Positions 42,181 through 51,774 are shown, numbered from the stretch's first letter. The stretch: DNA of 62,694 nt from Caryophanales bacterium UBA6259 (GCA_002441135.1 DJVJ01000042.1:1-62694); one strand, 5' to 3'. Notes: generated by a model not told the origin, from the sequence alone. Translations and numbers: made by a program.

Positions 42181-42240
42181 GAGTAGCTCACCTTTTGCCT
42201 ACCTAATTAAAAGGGTTTAACAAAAGGTGAGCTTTTTTTA
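42181..42240 (+). repeat. Module B repeat, copy 3, acting as a terminator
   Basis: AGCTCACCTTTTG (42185-42197) pairs with CAAAAGGTGAGCT, followed by T7. The AATAAGA start, ACCTTTTGCCT, TTAAAAGGG and CAAAAG blocks align with 24083-24140. Confidence 0.7.
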
Positions 42241-42242
42241 CT

Positions 42243-42629
42243 TTACTTTTTAATTGGCACCACACTACAAGTACAACGAGACACACAGATGAGCTTATTT
42301 TCTTCGTCGGTAATTTTTATGTCCCAAACCATCGTTTTTCTTCCCTTGTGAAGTGGAATAGCAGTAGCAGTGACTATCCCGTCTTTTTTTGAACGAAGAT
42401 GATTAGCATTGATTTCTAGTCCAACTGCTGCTTCCTTTTCTGGGTCAATATTTAAAAATGTACCAACACTTGCAGCAGATTCGGCAAGAACAACAGATGC
42501 TCCCCCATGTAATAAACCAAATGGCTGATGTGTTTTTGGGCCAACAGGCATTGTCATTACAACCCTATCCTTGGATAGCTCCACATTCTCAATTCCTAAC
42601 AATCCCATTAAAGTATTTTGATAGTCCAT
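42243..42629 (-). CDS. menI: Hotdog-fold thioesterase, probable DHNA-CoA thioesterase
   Basis: 128 residues of the PaaI/YuxO hotdog family: PFGLLHGGASVVLAESAASVG near 36-56 with the catalytic Glu, and GLEINANHLRSKKDG near 70-84. A small thioesterase hydrolyses 1,4-dihydroxy-2-naphthoyl-CoA after MenB. This gene is divergent from the complete menF-D-H-B-E-C operon, which itself contains no other thioesterase, so MenI is the natural assignment. General acyl-CoA thioesterase activity cannot be excluded. The stop abuts a terminator shared with the convergent gene. Confidence 0.75.
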   Translation of the reverse strand: MDYQNTLMGLLGIENVELSKDRVVMTMPVGPKTHQPFGLLHGGASVVLAESAASVGTFLNIDPEKEAAVGLEINANHLRSKKDGIVTATAIPLHKGRKTMVWDIKITDEENKLICVSRCTCSVVPIKK

Positions 42630-42719
42630 TTTTAGCTCCCTTTTTCTACCTGTTTTTCACCAATTTTATCATATCCTAAATGCTTTTTGCAAAAAATGAA
42701 CTAAAGTTCATTTCTTCTA

Positions 42720-42749
42720 TTGACACTATAAGAAATTGGAGTGTATCCT
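42720..42749 (+). promoter_or_regulatory. Promoter of the men operon
   Basis: TTGACA at 42720-42725 and TATCCT at 42744-42749, spaced 18 bases, upstream of menF and divergent from menI. Confidence 0.6.
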
Positions 42750-42813
42750 TAAATCAGATTTAGAGAAAATTAATAAAATGGATAGTTTGTTTACATTTTG
42801 GAGGGGAATTTTT

Positions 42814-44223
42814 GTGAAGCTCAACCTACTTGAGAAGGCAAAAAAACTTTCTATTGATAAAGGTCAGCCCATTCTTGTTAGTATGGTTAATCAAATAAAT
42901 ATGCTTGATCCGCTTGCATTTTTTGAAGCTGGTAAACGATTCTTTAATGGTAATCGGAACTTTTGGTCCGATCCAGAGGAGGAACTCATTCTTGTTGGAT
43001 TAGGTTCAATGTATTCCATTCAAACAGATTCACCGAATCGTTATCAGCAAGTGGAAAAGGAATGGCAAGCTTTTTTAAAAAACGTTTTTCCTGAGTCGTT
43101 AAACAATCCAATGGGTACTGGTCCTCTATTGATTGGGGGATTTTCTTTTGATCCATTGAAAGAGAAAACAATGCTCTGGAAACAATTTGAGGAAACCATG
43201 TTAATGCTTCCTAAATTTATGCTTACTATAAGCAAAGGAGAAGCTTACTTAACAATCAATGAATTTGTTTCAGAACATACAAATACAGAAGAAACCACTC
43301 GACAGCTAACATATATAGAAGAAAACTTAATTTCCGATGCCTTTAAAATATTAATTCCAACTTCCAATCTAAACACTCAAATAGAAGCAATAGAAATTGA
43401 ACCCGAAAAGTGGAAACAGGCTGTTACGAACCTAGCTAAGGAAGTTAGGGAGGGAGTGCTTGAAAAGGTAGTCCTTGCGCGAGAATTAAGACTCCGATCA
43501 GAGGATTCATTTTCTCCTTATTCTACTTTATATCATTTGCGTGAGGAGCAAGCCCATAGCTATCTTTTTGCTATTGAAAAGGGTGCCGATTGTTTTTTAG
43601 GTGCAACACCAGAACGACTGATAAAAAAAACGGGTGATGAAATGTTATCGACTTGTTTGGCAGGCTCCATCAAAAGAGGAGAAACACCAGCAGAAGATGA
43701 GCGACTAGGAAATTGGCTTTTACAAGATAGCAAAAACCTTCATGAACATGGTTTAGTAGTGAAAATGATTAGTATCGCCATGGAACAAGTCTGTCAAACA
43801 GTGGAGATTCCTCATCATCCCGTGCTAATTAAATTAAGAAATATCCAGCATTTATATACGCCAGTAAAAGGAAAAGCTAAAACAGATTCTTTAATATTAG
43901 ACATGGTAAACCTACTTCATCCAACACCAGCTTTAGGCGGTTATCCGAAAGAAATTGCCATGAAGAAAATTCGTGATGAGGAGTTGTTGGATCGTGGATG
44001 GTATGCTGGTGCAGTTGGCTGGCTCGATGCGAGAGGGAATGGTGAGTTTGCTGTCGCTATACGTTCAGGTCTATTACAAGGGAAAGAAGCTTCTTTATTC
44101 GCTGGCTGTGGAATTGTTGGTGATTCTAATCCTGAAAGTGAATATCAGGAAACTATCATTAAGTTTAAACCAATGCTATCTGCATTAGGAGGAAATCTGA
44201 AATGGCATCAACAAGTGCATTAA
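42814..44223 (+). CDS. menF: Isochorismate synthase
   Basis: Isomerises chorismate to isochorismate, the entry step of menaquinone synthesis. 469 residues from GTG 42814, chosen because GGAGGGG is 7 bases upstream; the open frame reaches back to 42736. Chorismate-enzyme motifs: KVVLARE near 220, LFAIEKGADCFLGATPERL near 250-270, CLAGSIKRG near 285, and the C-terminal HPTPALGGYP and GCGIVGDSNPESEYQET. Its end overlaps menD by 22 bases, implying coupling. Confidence 0.95.
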   Translation: MKLNLLEKAKKLSIDKGQPILVSMVNQINMLDPLAFFEAGKRFFNGNRNFWSDPEEELILVGLGSMYSIQTDSPNRYQQVEKEWQAFLKNVFPESLNNPMGTGPLLIGGFSFDPLKEKTMLWKQFEETMLMLPKFMLTISKGEAYLTINEFVSEHTNTEETTRQLTYIEENLISDAFKILIPTSNLNTQIEAIEIEPEKWKQAVTNLAKEVREGVLEKVVLARELRLRSEDSFSPYSTLYHLREEQAHSYLFAIEKGADCFLGATPERLIKKTGDEMLSTCLAGSIKRGETPAEDERLGNWLLQDSKNLHEHGLVVKMISIAMEQVCQTVEIPHHPVLIKLRNIQHLYTPVKGKAKTDSLILDMVNLLHPTPALGGYPKEIAMKKIRDEELLDRGWYAGAVGWLDARGNGEFAVAIRSGLLQGKEASLFAGCGIVGDSNPESEYQETIIKFKPMLSALGGNLKWHQQVH

Positions 44224-45965
44224 CTTTATATACTGCTGCTTTTGTCGACGAGTTGACGAGATGTGGGCTTAAAGATGTTGTTATTAGTCCTGGTTCACGG
44301 TCTACACCAATGTCAATGGTTATGGCCGAGCATCCTGAAATGAAGGTATGGATTGAAATTGATGAGCGATCAGCGGGCTTTTTCGCATTGGGAATGGCTA
44401 AAGCAAAAAGAGAACCTGTTGCTCTTGTCTGTACATCAGGAACAGCCGCAGCAAATTATATGCCTGCCATTGTAGAAGCTTATCTTTCAAGGGTGCCGCT
44501 TCTTGTAATCACTACAGATCGGCCTCATGAATTAAGGGATGTAGGTGCGCCACAAGCAATAGATCAAATTAATTTATTTGGAAAATATGCAAAGTGGTTT
44601 GTGGAGATGGCACTTCCTGAAGAAGATGAAAGCATGCTTCGTTATGTAAGAACATTTGCAGGACGAGCAATAGCAACTGCATTTAATGGACCTGCAGGGG
44701 TTGTCCATTTGAATTTCCCATTTCGTGAGCCATTAATTCCAGACTTTTCAATAGAAAATCTGTTTAATGTAGGCAGGATGCCACGAGAAAGATATGTTAA
44801 AGGCTCAATAGGAACATTACTTCCCGATCAAGAAATTGTACGAGAGTTAGCTGAAATTACTCAACATACAGAAAAAGGATTAATTATTGTTGGTCCACAT
44901 GATGAGCCTGAGGTGGCAGTTGCTGTGACTCAACTTGCTGAAAAATTAAAATATCCAATACTTGCTGATCCATTATCTCAATTAAGAAGTGGGAATCATA
45001 ATATGGATTGGATCATTGATGTTTATGATACTTTTTTAAGAGAAGATGGATTTGCTTCCTCTTATCAGCCGGATGTGATTATCCGTTTTGGTGCAATGCC
45101 GATATCAAAAGCACTGCTACTCTATCTAAAACGCCATGCACATATCAGGCAAATTATTGTGGATGAAGATGGTGGATGGAGAGAACCGACATTACTTGCT
45201 TCTGATATGGTATATACAAATTCTAAGATGCTGTGCGATAAGGTTCTTGAGCAACTACATGAGAGAAATATCATAAGAACTATGGATTGGGCAGATCATT
45301 GGATGAAAGTAAATAGTAAAATACGAGCATTATTAAGTGATGAGGGAAGAAAAGAAGACCTATTTGCAGGGCGAATCATTCTCGAACTAGCAGAACTGCT
45401 ACCAGAGAATTCTACGCTCTTTATAGGAAATAGCATGCCAATTCGTGATGTTGATAGTTTTTTCTTTAACAATCATAAAGGAATTCGAACGTTAGCTAAT
45501 CGCGGGGCAAATGGAATTGATGGAATAATTTCTAGCGCCCTTGGGGCATCAACGGTGGCTGAAGAACCACTTGTCCTAGTGATTGGTGATTTATCCTTCT
45601 ATCATGATATGAATGGATTACTGGCTGCCAAACTGAACAAATTAAATGTAACCATTATCCTAGTCAATAATGATGGTGGTGGAATTTTTTCCTTTCTTCC
45701 ACAATCCAATCATCCGAAACACTTTGAAGCATTATTTGGGACTCCAATCGGACTAGATTACAGCCATGCAGTTGCAATGTATGGAGGACGTTTTAAACGA
45801 ATAAGTGATTGGAGTGAATTTAGGGATACATTTGCAATAGAGATCCAAAAAGAAGGATTATCTGTGATTGAAGTACCAACCAATCGTCAGGAAAACGTAA
45901 TTGCTCATCGAGAGGTTTGGAAAAAAGCATTAGAAGCTGCAAGAGAAATAAGTAATGGGAGGTAG
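44202..45965 (+). CDS. menD: 2-succinyl-5-enolpyruvyl-6-hydroxy-3-cyclohexene-1-carboxylate (SEPHCHC) synthase
   Basis: Thiamin diphosphate enzyme joining isochorismate and 2-oxoglutarate. 587 residues. Motifs: DVVISPGSRSTPM near 26-38, the catalytic Glu in WIEIDERSAGFFALG near 50-64, TSGTAAANYMPAI near 78-90, and the ThDP segment GDLSFYHDMNGL with ILVNNDGGGIFSFLP. It follows menF with a 22-base overlap and precedes menH by 5 bases. Confidence 0.96.
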   Translation: MASTSALTLYTAAFVDELTRCGLKDVVISPGSRSTPMSMVMAEHPEMKVWIEIDERSAGFFALGMAKAKREPVALVCTSGTAAANYMPAIVEAYLSRVPLLVITTDRPHELRDVGAPQAIDQINLFGKYAKWFVEMALPEEDESMLRYVRTFAGRAIATAFNGPAGVVHLNFPFREPLIPDFSIENLFNVGRMPRERYVKGSIGTLLPDQEIVRELAEITQHTEKGLIIVGPHDEPEVAVAVTQLAEKLKYPILADPLSQLRSGNHNMDWIIDVYDTFLREDGFASSYQPDVIIRFGAMPISKALLLYLKRHAHIRQIIVDEDGGWREPTLLASDMVYTNSKMLCDKVLEQLHERNIIRTMDWADHWMKVNSKIRALLSDEGRKEDLFAGRIILELAELLPENSTLFIGNSMPIRDVDSFFFNNHKGIRTLANRGANGIDGIISSALGASTVAEEPLVLVIGDLSFYHDMNGLLAAKLNKLNVTIILVNNDGGGIFSFLPQSNHPKHFEALFGTPIGLDYSHAVAMYGGRFKRISDWSEFRDTFAIEIQKEGLSVIEVPTNRQENVIAHREVWKKALEAAREISNGR

Positions 45966-45970
45966 GCGCA

Positions 45971-46789
45971 ATGAAACAGGTGATCAATGGCATTACCTAT
46001 CATTATGATTTATATGGTAATGGAGAGCCTCTACTTCTATTGCATGGATTTACTGGTAACACGGCAACATGGGAACCATTTAAAAAGCGATGGGGTCAAT
46101 CATTTCAAATAATAATGGTGGATATTATTGGTCACGGTTTAACGGATTCGCCAGCAGATCATCAAAGATATGAGATTGATCAGGTTGCTAAAGATATTAA
46201 AACCCTACTTGTCGGTTTACATATAGAAAGCTTACACATTCTTGGTTATTCCATGGGAGGAAGATTAGCATTAAGCTTTGCATGTAATTATCCGGAGATG
46301 TTAAAGTCACTTATACTTGTCAGCAGTTCACCTGGGCTAAGGACAGTAGAGGAAAGAAACAATAGAATAGAACAGGATGAAAGATTGGCAGACCGAATTG
46401 AACATGATGGAATTAAGGCATTTGTTGATTATTGGGAAAACATTCCGCTTTTCGCTTCGGTAAAAAAGTTACCAGCCGCTGTTCAAGAGACAATTAGACA
46501 GGAAAGACTTCTTCAAAAGGAAATTGGGCTCTCCAATAGCCTAAGGGGAATGGGAACGGGTAAGCAGCCAAGTCAGTGGGAATGCTTGCCAAAGCTGAAT
46601 ATCCCAGTATTTCTTTTGTGTGGTAGTGAGGATACAAAGTTTGTAAAAATTGCAGAAGAGATGCAAAACACATTTCCAAATGCTAAAAGAAGCATCATTG
46701 AGGAATCAGGACATATGATTCATGTGGAAAAGCAAGAAGTATTTGGCCAAATTATCATGGACTGGCTTTTGCAGGTTCAAAACAATTAA
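45971..46789 (+). CDS. menH: 2-succinyl-6-hydroxy-2,4-cyclohexadiene-1-carboxylate (SHCHC) synthase
   Basis: An alpha/beta-hydrolase that eliminates pyruvate from SEPHCHC. 272 residues. Oxyanion motif HGFTGNTATW near 25-34, nucleophile elbow GYSMGGRLAL near 94-103, acid in CGSEDTKF near 215 and His in SGHMIHVEK near 245. Alone the fold would be ambiguous, but its place between menD and menB makes MenH the clear call. Confidence 0.92.
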   Translation: MKQVINGITYHYDLYGNGEPLLLLHGFTGNTATWEPFKKRWGQSFQIIMVDIIGHGLTDSPADHQRYEIDQVAKDIKTLLVGLHIESLHILGYSMGGRLALSFACNYPEMLKSLILVSSSPGLRTVEERNNRIEQDERLADRIEHDGIKAFVDYWENIPLFASVKKLPAAVQETIRQERLLQKEIGLSNSLRGMGTGKQPSQWECLPKLNIPVFLLCGSEDTKFVKIAEEMQNTFPNAKRSIIEESGHMIHVEKQEVFGQIIMDWLLQVQNN

Positions 46790-46802
46790 AGGAGGAATAT
46801 TG

Positions 46803-47618
46803 ATGATTGAATGGAAAACAATGAAGGACTATGAAGATATTTTGTATGAAACTTACAATGGAATCGCAAAAATCACAATCAATCGCCCAGAGGTTCATAA
46901 TGCATTCCGCCCTAAAACAGTAATGGAGCTTATCGATGCGTTCTCTAGAGCGCGTGATGATTCAAAAGTGGGTGTCATCATCTTAACAGGAGCCGGGGAA
47001 AAAGCATTCTGCTCAGGCGGTGATCAAAAGGTTCGCGGCCATGGTGGTTATGTAGGTGAGGATGAAATTCCACGTTTAAATGTTCTTGATTTACAGAGAC
47101 TAATTCGTTTCACACCTAAACCAGTTATAGCGATGGTAGCTGGCTATGCGATTGGTGGAGGTCATGTATTACATATTGTTTGTGATTTAACTATTGCTGC
47201 TGATAATGCTGTTTTTGGCCAAACTGGTCCTAAGGTAGGTAGCTTTGATGCGGGTTATGGTGCAGGATACCTTGCTCGTATTGTTGGACACAAAAAAGCA
47301 CGTGAAATTTGGTATTTATGTCGCCAATATAATGCTCAAGAAGCACTAGATATGGGACTTGTTAATACAGTAGTTCCACTTGCTCAATTAGAAGAAGAAA
47401 CCATTAAATGGGCTGAAGAAATTCTTGAAAAATCCCCAACGGCTCTTCGTTTCTTAAAAGCTTCATTTAACGCAGACACTGACGGGCTTGCAGGTTTGCA
47501 ACAATTTGGTGGAGATGCAACATTGCTTTATTATACAACAGACGAAGCAAAAGAAGGTAGAGATGCCTTTAAGGAAAAACGCCAGCCAGATTTCAAGCAA
47601 TTTCCTCGTTTCCCATAG
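46803..47618 (+). CDS. menB: 1,4-dihydroxy-2-naphthoyl-CoA synthase
   Basis: Crotonase-fold enzyme closing the naphthalene ring from o-succinylbenzoyl-CoA. 271 residues from ATG 46803 (AAAGGAGG upstream). Motifs: INRPEVHNAFRP near 24-35, CSGGDQKVRGHGGY near 68-81, AIGGGHVLH near 117 and QTGPKVGSFDAGYG near 139-152, all typical of MenB. 14 bases after menH; a terminator-like hairpin separates it from menE. Confidence 0.96.
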   Translation: MIEWKTMKDYEDILYETYNGIAKITINRPEVHNAFRPKTVMELIDAFSRARDDSKVGVIILTGAGEKAFCSGGDQKVRGHGGYVGEDEIPRLNVLDLQRLIRFTPKPVIAMVAGYAIGGGHVLHIVCDLTIAADNAVFGQTGPKVGSFDAGYGAGYLARIVGHKKAREIWYLCRQYNAQEALDMGLVNTVVPLAQLEEETIKWAEEILEKSPTALRFLKASFNADTDGLAGLQQFGGDATLLYYTTDEAKEGRDAFKEKRQPDFKQFPRFP

Positions 47619-47642
47619 GCCGGAAGAATTAACTTACTACAG

Positions 47643-47680
47643 ATAGCTTGATGACAAACAACCGTCATCAAGCTATTTTT
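47643..47680 (+). terminator. Terminator-like hairpin inside the men operon
   Basis: A perfect 13-bp stem ATAGCTTGATGAC/GTCATCAAGCTAT with an 8-base loop, followed by T5, lies between menB and menE. It probably reduces transcription of menE and menC or marks a separate unit. Confidence 0.8.
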
Positions 47681-47709
47681 AAAAGAAAAGTAAGGGGTTG
47701 AGTAGAAGA

Positions 47710-49197
47710 TTGATACTACCAAATTGGTTAACCAAAAGAGCAGAACTATCTCCGAATCGTATTGCAATCATAGAGGATGAAAAGGAGTATACCTTTGCTC
47801 AGTTGCTAAATGATGTTGAAATATTAAGTGGTAGGTTATCCACTTTGGGCTTAAAAAAAGGAGATCATGTTGCCTTAGCCCTAAGAAATACCTATGATTC
47901 GGTTGTTATGATTCATGCAATGCAATCACTTGGAATAGTAATGGTTTTACTGAATACAAGATTGACCGCAAGAGAAATGGCATGGCAAATGGAAGACTCT
48001 AATTCGAAATTTTTTATTTATGACGAATTATTTGCTGACAAAGCACAGCAATTGGAAACAATCAGTTCAATTATAAATACATTAACACTTACAGAGTTAA
48101 AGACATTACCTTCCGGAAGCATTAATTTATTGAGCGAGTTTGATTTAAATGATATACATACGATTATTTATACCTCTGGAACCACTGGAAATCCAAAGGG
48201 GGTTATGCTAACCAACGGGAATCATTGGTGGAGTGCAACAGGTTCAGTTTTAAATCTTGGTCTTGATGTGCAGGACCGTTGGCTTGCTTGCTTGCCATTA
48301 TTTCATGTTAGTGGACTTTCCATTTTGATGAGGAGTGTTATCTACGGAATTAGTATAGTTTTGCATGAAGGCTTTGAGCCAAAAAAGGTAAATCTGGCGA
48401 TAGAAAAGCAAAATGTGACAATAATCTCTGTAGTCAGTGTAATGCTACAAAGAATGATTGATGAGCTTGGGGAAGATCAATATCCATCCAGCCTTCGTTG
48501 TGTGCTTCTTGGTGGTGGACCAGCTCCGAAGCCATTACTGGAGGAATGTATGGATAAGGATATTCCAGTATTCCAAACCTATGGAATGACAGAGACTGCG
48601 TCACAAATTGTTACGTTAGCACCTGAATATATGTTGACCAAGCTTGGTTCTGCAGGAAAGCCACTGTTTCCTTCTCAACTTCGGATTGAGAAAGATAGTA
48701 AAGAAGCTGACGCCAATGCTATCGGCGAAATTGTGGTAAAAGGACCAAATGTGACATCTGGATATTATCAGCGTGTGGATAAAACGAAAGAGGTTCTGAA
48801 GGATGGTTGGCTCTATACTGGTGATTTAGGGTATCTTGATCAGGATGGCTTTTTATTTGTTGTTGATCGGCGGAATGATCTAATTATTTCTGGCGGAGAA
48901 AATATTTATCCCGCAGAAATAGAATCGGTGCTGATGGGATATCCAACAGTAAAAGAGGCAGGGGTAACAGGGATTTCACACGAAAAGTGGGGTCAGGTAC
49001 CGATTGCGTTTGTTGTTTTAGAATCAGGTCATTTAGCATCTGAACAAGAATTAAAGGATTTTTGTGAACAGCATCTTGCTCGGTATAAAATTCCTCAAAG
49101 GTTCTATATGATTGATGAATTGCCAAGAAATGCTTCCAATAAGCTTTTGAGAAGAAAACTTTTGGAACTAATCCCTAACGCTATACAAGAGCAATAG
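47710..49197 (+). CDS. menE: 2-succinylbenzoate-CoA ligase
   Basis: Adenylating enzyme that activates o-succinylbenzoate with CoA. About 495 residues. ANL-superfamily motifs: the P loop YTSGTTGNPKGVML near 154-167, GMTETASQI near 294, YTGDLGYLDQDGF near 368 and the hinge/Lys region RRNDLIISGGENIYPAEIE near 386-404; the C-terminal PRNASNKLLRR carries the catalytic Lys. The start is uncertain: TTG at 47698 abuts AAGGGG, and TTG at 47710 is 12 bases from it. I chose 47710; the difference is four residues. Confidence 0.93.
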   Translation: MILPNWLTKRAELSPNRIAIIEDEKEYTFAQLLNDVEILSGRLSTLGLKKGDHVALALRNTYDSVVMIHAMQSLGIVMVLLNTRLTAREMAWQMEDSNSKFFIYDELFADKAQQLETISSIINTLTLTELKTLPSGSINLLSEFDLNDIHTIIYTSGTTGNPKGVMLTNGNHWWSATGSVLNLGLDVQDRWLACLPLFHVSGLSILMRSVIYGISIVLHEGFEPKKVNLAIEKQNVTIISVVSVMLQRMIDELGEDQYPSSLRCVLLGGGPAPKPLLEECMDKDIPVFQTYGMTETASQIVTLAPEYMLTKLGSAGKPLFPSQLRIEKDSKEADANAIGEIVVKGPNVTSGYYQRVDKTKEVLKDGWLYTGDLGYLDQDGFLFVVDRRNDLIISGGENIYPAEIESVLMGYPTVKEAGVTGISHEKWGQVPIAFVVLESGHLASEQELKDFCEQHLARYKIPQRFYMIDELPRNASNKLLRRKLLELIPNAIQEQ

Positions 49198-49233
49198 GGT
49201 ATGTATACTGTTATACAGTAGAGGAGATAGCTG

Positions 49234-50337
49234 ATGAGAATTGAAAAAATCGATCTTCGTCGTATAAAAAACAAGCTAAAAACACCTTTCAAAGCAAGCT
49301 ATGGTGTAACAACAGAGCGTGAAAGCATCATCATTGAAATGAAGGATGAACAAGGGAATATAGGTTGGGGTGAATGTGTTGCTTTTACTGTGCCTTGGTA
49401 CACCGAAGAAACAGTCAATACCTGTTGGCATATGTTAACGGATTTTTTAATTCCTATTCTACTTCAATCAGAGATTACTCATCCAAAAGATTTGGTAGAG
49501 CTATTTCGTATGGTACAAAAGAACAATATGGCCAAAGCTGCTCTCGATGGGGCGGTATGGGATTTATATGCAAAAAGAAACCGGATTTCCTTAAAGCAGG
49601 CAATCGGTGGTACTAGAAGTGAAATTGAAGCTGGGGTAGCCATTGGGATAAAGGATCGTCATGAGATGCTTTCTGAAATTGCTACTCTTATCACTCAAGG
49701 CTATAAGAGATTTAAAGTGAAGATTATGCCAGGCAATGACATTGAACTAATTAGGACGATTCGAGAGCAATTTCCAGATATTCCTTTGATGGCAGATGCC
49801 AATTCTGCCTATACATTGAAAGACATGGAGCATTTAAAAGAATTAGATCAATTTCAGTTACTGATGATTGAACAACCGTTTGCAGTGGATGATTTTATTG
49901 GGCATTCCACTCTTCAAAAGGAGCTCAAAACCCCAATTTGTCTTGATGAAAGTATTTCAACCTTCTCAGATGCTGAACTTGCTCATCATCTTGGAAGCTG
50001 TCAGATTATCAATGTGAAGGCCGGTAGAGTTGGTGGGTTAACAGAAGCTTTGCGCATTCATGATTATTGTGTGGAGCAGGGGATTAAATTATGGGTAGGA
50101 GGCATGCTTGAATTTGGTATTTCTAGAGCTCAAACGATAGCACTTGCTTCTCTATCAGGTTTTACGATTCCAGGGGATATTTCTGAGACAGCACGTTATT
50201 GGGATGAAGATATAACTATAGAAGCCGTAGAAGTGAATAATGGTCTTATTAAAGTATCTGATGATTCTGGAATTGGTTTTAATATCAATAGAGAGCTACT
50301 TGAACGATTAACCATTGCTCAACAATCTTTTTTCTGA
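49234..50337 (+). CDS. menC: o-succinylbenzoate synthase
   Basis: Enolase-superfamily dehydratase producing o-succinylbenzoate from SHCHC. 367 residues. Catalytic Lys pair in YKRFKVKIMPG near 161-171, metal ligands Asp in MADANSAY near 188, Glu in IEQPF near 213 and Asp in CLDESI near 238, and Lys in NVKAGRVGG near 262. The length fits the MenC2/NSAR type of Bacilli, which may also racemise N-acylamino acids, but the operon fixes the main role. Confidence 0.93.
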   Translation: MRIEKIDLRRIKNKLKTPFKASYGVTTERESIIIEMKDEQGNIGWGECVAFTVPWYTEETVNTCWHMLTDFLIPILLQSEITHPKDLVELFRMVQKNNMAKAALDGAVWDLYAKRNRISLKQAIGGTRSEIEAGVAIGIKDRHEMLSEIATLITQGYKRFKVKIMPGNDIELIRTIREQFPDIPLMADANSAYTLKDMEHLKELDQFQLLMIEQPFAVDDFIGHSTLQKELKTPICLDESISTFSDAELAHHLGSCQIINVKAGRVGGLTEALRIHDYCVEQGIKLWVGGMLEFGISRAQTIALASLSGFTIPGDISETARYWDEDITIEAVEVNNGLIKVSDDSGIGFNINRELLERLTIAQQSFF

Positions 50338-50382
50338 TAGATTTTTGATAAATATTTAGAATGAAGAGAGGGGGAATGGCAT

Positions 50383-50847
50383 ATGTTCAAAGAAATTAGA
50401 AGAAAAGACAGAGAAATGGATCAGGAGACATCAATCGAACTATTGCATACAGGGGAATACGGTGTTTTATCTTTGGCCGAAAAGGAAGGATATCCATATG
50501 GAGTCCCACTTAGTTATGTATATCTAAACGGTTCAATCTATTTTCATTGCGCATTAGAAGGACACAAACTTGAGCTTCTACAACAAAATAATAAGGCTTC
50601 CTTTTGTGTGGTAGGAGAAACAAGCCCGCTACCTAATCAATTTAGTGTAAGATATAAAAGTGTGATTGTTTTTGGAGAGATTGCGGAAGTAAAAGATGTT
50701 GAAAAAAGAGAAGCCTTAGTTGCATTTTTAGAAAAATATTCAAGTGATTATATAGAAAAAGGTATGAAATATTTGGAGAAAGATGAGCATCGAACCAAGG
50801 TTTTTAAAATGACTATTATACATATGACAGGAAAAAATCGTAAATAA
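50383..50847 (+). CDS. Pyridoxamine 5'-phosphate oxidase-like flavoprotein (NimA-related)
   Basis: 154 residues with the split-barrel flavin-binding fold. Characteristic segments are LLHTGEYGVLSLAEKEGYPYGVPLSYVY near 21-48, IYFHCALEGHKLELL near 53-67, and FSVRYKSVIVFGEIAEVKD near 87-105. NimA-type members reduce or bind nitroimidazoles, but most have unknown physiological roles. It is 45 bases after menC and may be the last gene of that transcript. GAGGGGG precedes the ATG. Confidence 0.85.
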   Translation: MFKEIRRKDREMDQETSIELLHTGEYGVLSLAEKEGYPYGVPLSYVYLNGSIYFHCALEGHKLELLQQNNKASFCVVGETSPLPNQFSVRYKSVIVFGEIAEVKDVEKREALVAFLEKYSSDYIEKGMKYLEKDEHRTKVFKMTIIHMTGKNRK

Positions 50848-50871
50848 ACATTTGGGTTGCGACAAAAGAGA

Positions 50872-50914
50872 GGGCTGCAATTAAGTCAATTTGCTAATGA
50901 CTTAATTACAGCCC
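50872..50914. terminator. Bidirectional terminator between the NimA-like gene and arsR
   Basis: GGGCTG and AATTAAGTCA pair with TGACTTAATT and CAGCCC, one mismatch, between two convergent genes. Confidence 0.75.
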
Positions 50915-50926
50915 CTTAAGTTTTGT

Positions 50927-51256
50927 CTACTTTACCTTACAGCTTGATGGTTCATCTTTAGACTTTAATAGATGGGATAAATCAGGTAACTGTTCAATAA
51001 TTGCCTTTAGCATCTTTTCCTCTGCTTTAGGATCTCTTAAAGAATAGTAAACCCATTGGCCACCTTTTCTTTCTTTGACTAGATTAAATAATTTAAGCTT
51101 TCTCAGGTGCTGGGAGATTGCTGGTTGGGAAACATCAACTAGCTCAGTCAATTCGCAAACACACAATTCTCTAACCTTAATTAAGGAAAAAATCGTTAAT
51201 CTCGTCTTATCTCCTAAGAGCTTCATTAATTCGGCATATTGATCAATCTGTTCCAA
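50927..51256 (-). CDS. arsR: Arsenic-responsive repressor ArsR
   Basis: 109 residues, winged helix-turn-helix with metal-binding Cys32 and Cys34 in ELCVCEL, and the recognition helix QPAISQHLRKLKL. I choose TTG at 51256: AAGGAGG lies about 11 bases upstream and gives the normal length, while the longer frame to 51307 runs into arsC. Binds arsenite and leaves the operator. It is the last gene of an acr3-arsC-arsR unit, the reverse of the usual order. A C-terminal SSCKVK adds an extra Cys. Confidence 0.88.
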   Translation of the reverse strand: MEQIDQYAELMKLLGDKTRLTIFSLIKVRELCVCELTELVDVSQPAISQHLRKLKLFNLVKERKGGQWVYYSLRDPKAEEKMLKAIIEQLPDLSHLLKSKDEPSSCKVK

Positions 51257-51272
51257 TGGATACCATGCCTCC

Positions 51273-51707
51273 TTATTTCGTATTTCTGTGCTCCTCCATA
51301 AAATCATAGACTAATTTATCAATTTGGTCTCTAACCTCAGCAAATTTAGCCATAATTTCTTCTTCGGTTCCTGTTGCTTTTGCAGGGTCTTCTAGTGGAA
51401 TGTGTAATCTTTTTACATGGGGTGGGGTATATGGACATCTTTCCTCTGCATCACCACAAAGCGTAATCGCAAAAGCAGCATTATTAAGAATTTCATTATC
51501 AATAATATCGGAGGTGTGACCGCTAATATCAACCCCAGCCTGCTTCATCGATTCGATGGCTCTTGGGTTAAGTCCATGTGCCTCTACACCTGCACTATAT
51601 ACTTCAAAATCACCTTTTGCATATTTTTTGCCAAATCCTTCTGCCATCTGGCTACGGCAAGAGTTTCCAGTGCAAATAAAATAGATAATTGGTTTTTTGT
51701 TATTCAT
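51273..51707 (-). CDS. arsC: Thioredoxin-coupled arsenate reductase
   Basis: Reduces arsenate to arsenite. 144 residues with the low-molecular-weight phosphatase fold. P loop CTGNSCRS begins at Cys12, and the redox pair Cys84 and Cys91 lies in LCGDAEERCP, the arrangement of the thioredoxin-dependent (B. subtilis-type) enzymes. It lies 68 bases after acr3 and 17 before arsR on the minus strand, one operon with the efflux pump that removes the product. Confidence 0.96.
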   Translation of the reverse strand: MNNKKPIIYFICTGNSCRSQMAEGFGKKYAKGDFEVYSAGVEAHGLNPRAIESMKQAGVDISGHTSDIIDNEILNNAAFAITLCGDAEERCPYTPPHVKRLHIPLEDPAKATGTEEEIMAKFAEVRDQIDKLVYDFMEEHRNTK

Positions 51708-51774
51708 GTTGTATCCTCACCTTCAAATTTTTTGAGTTTAAACATTTATTATTTGTATAGTTTTAATATAGGAT

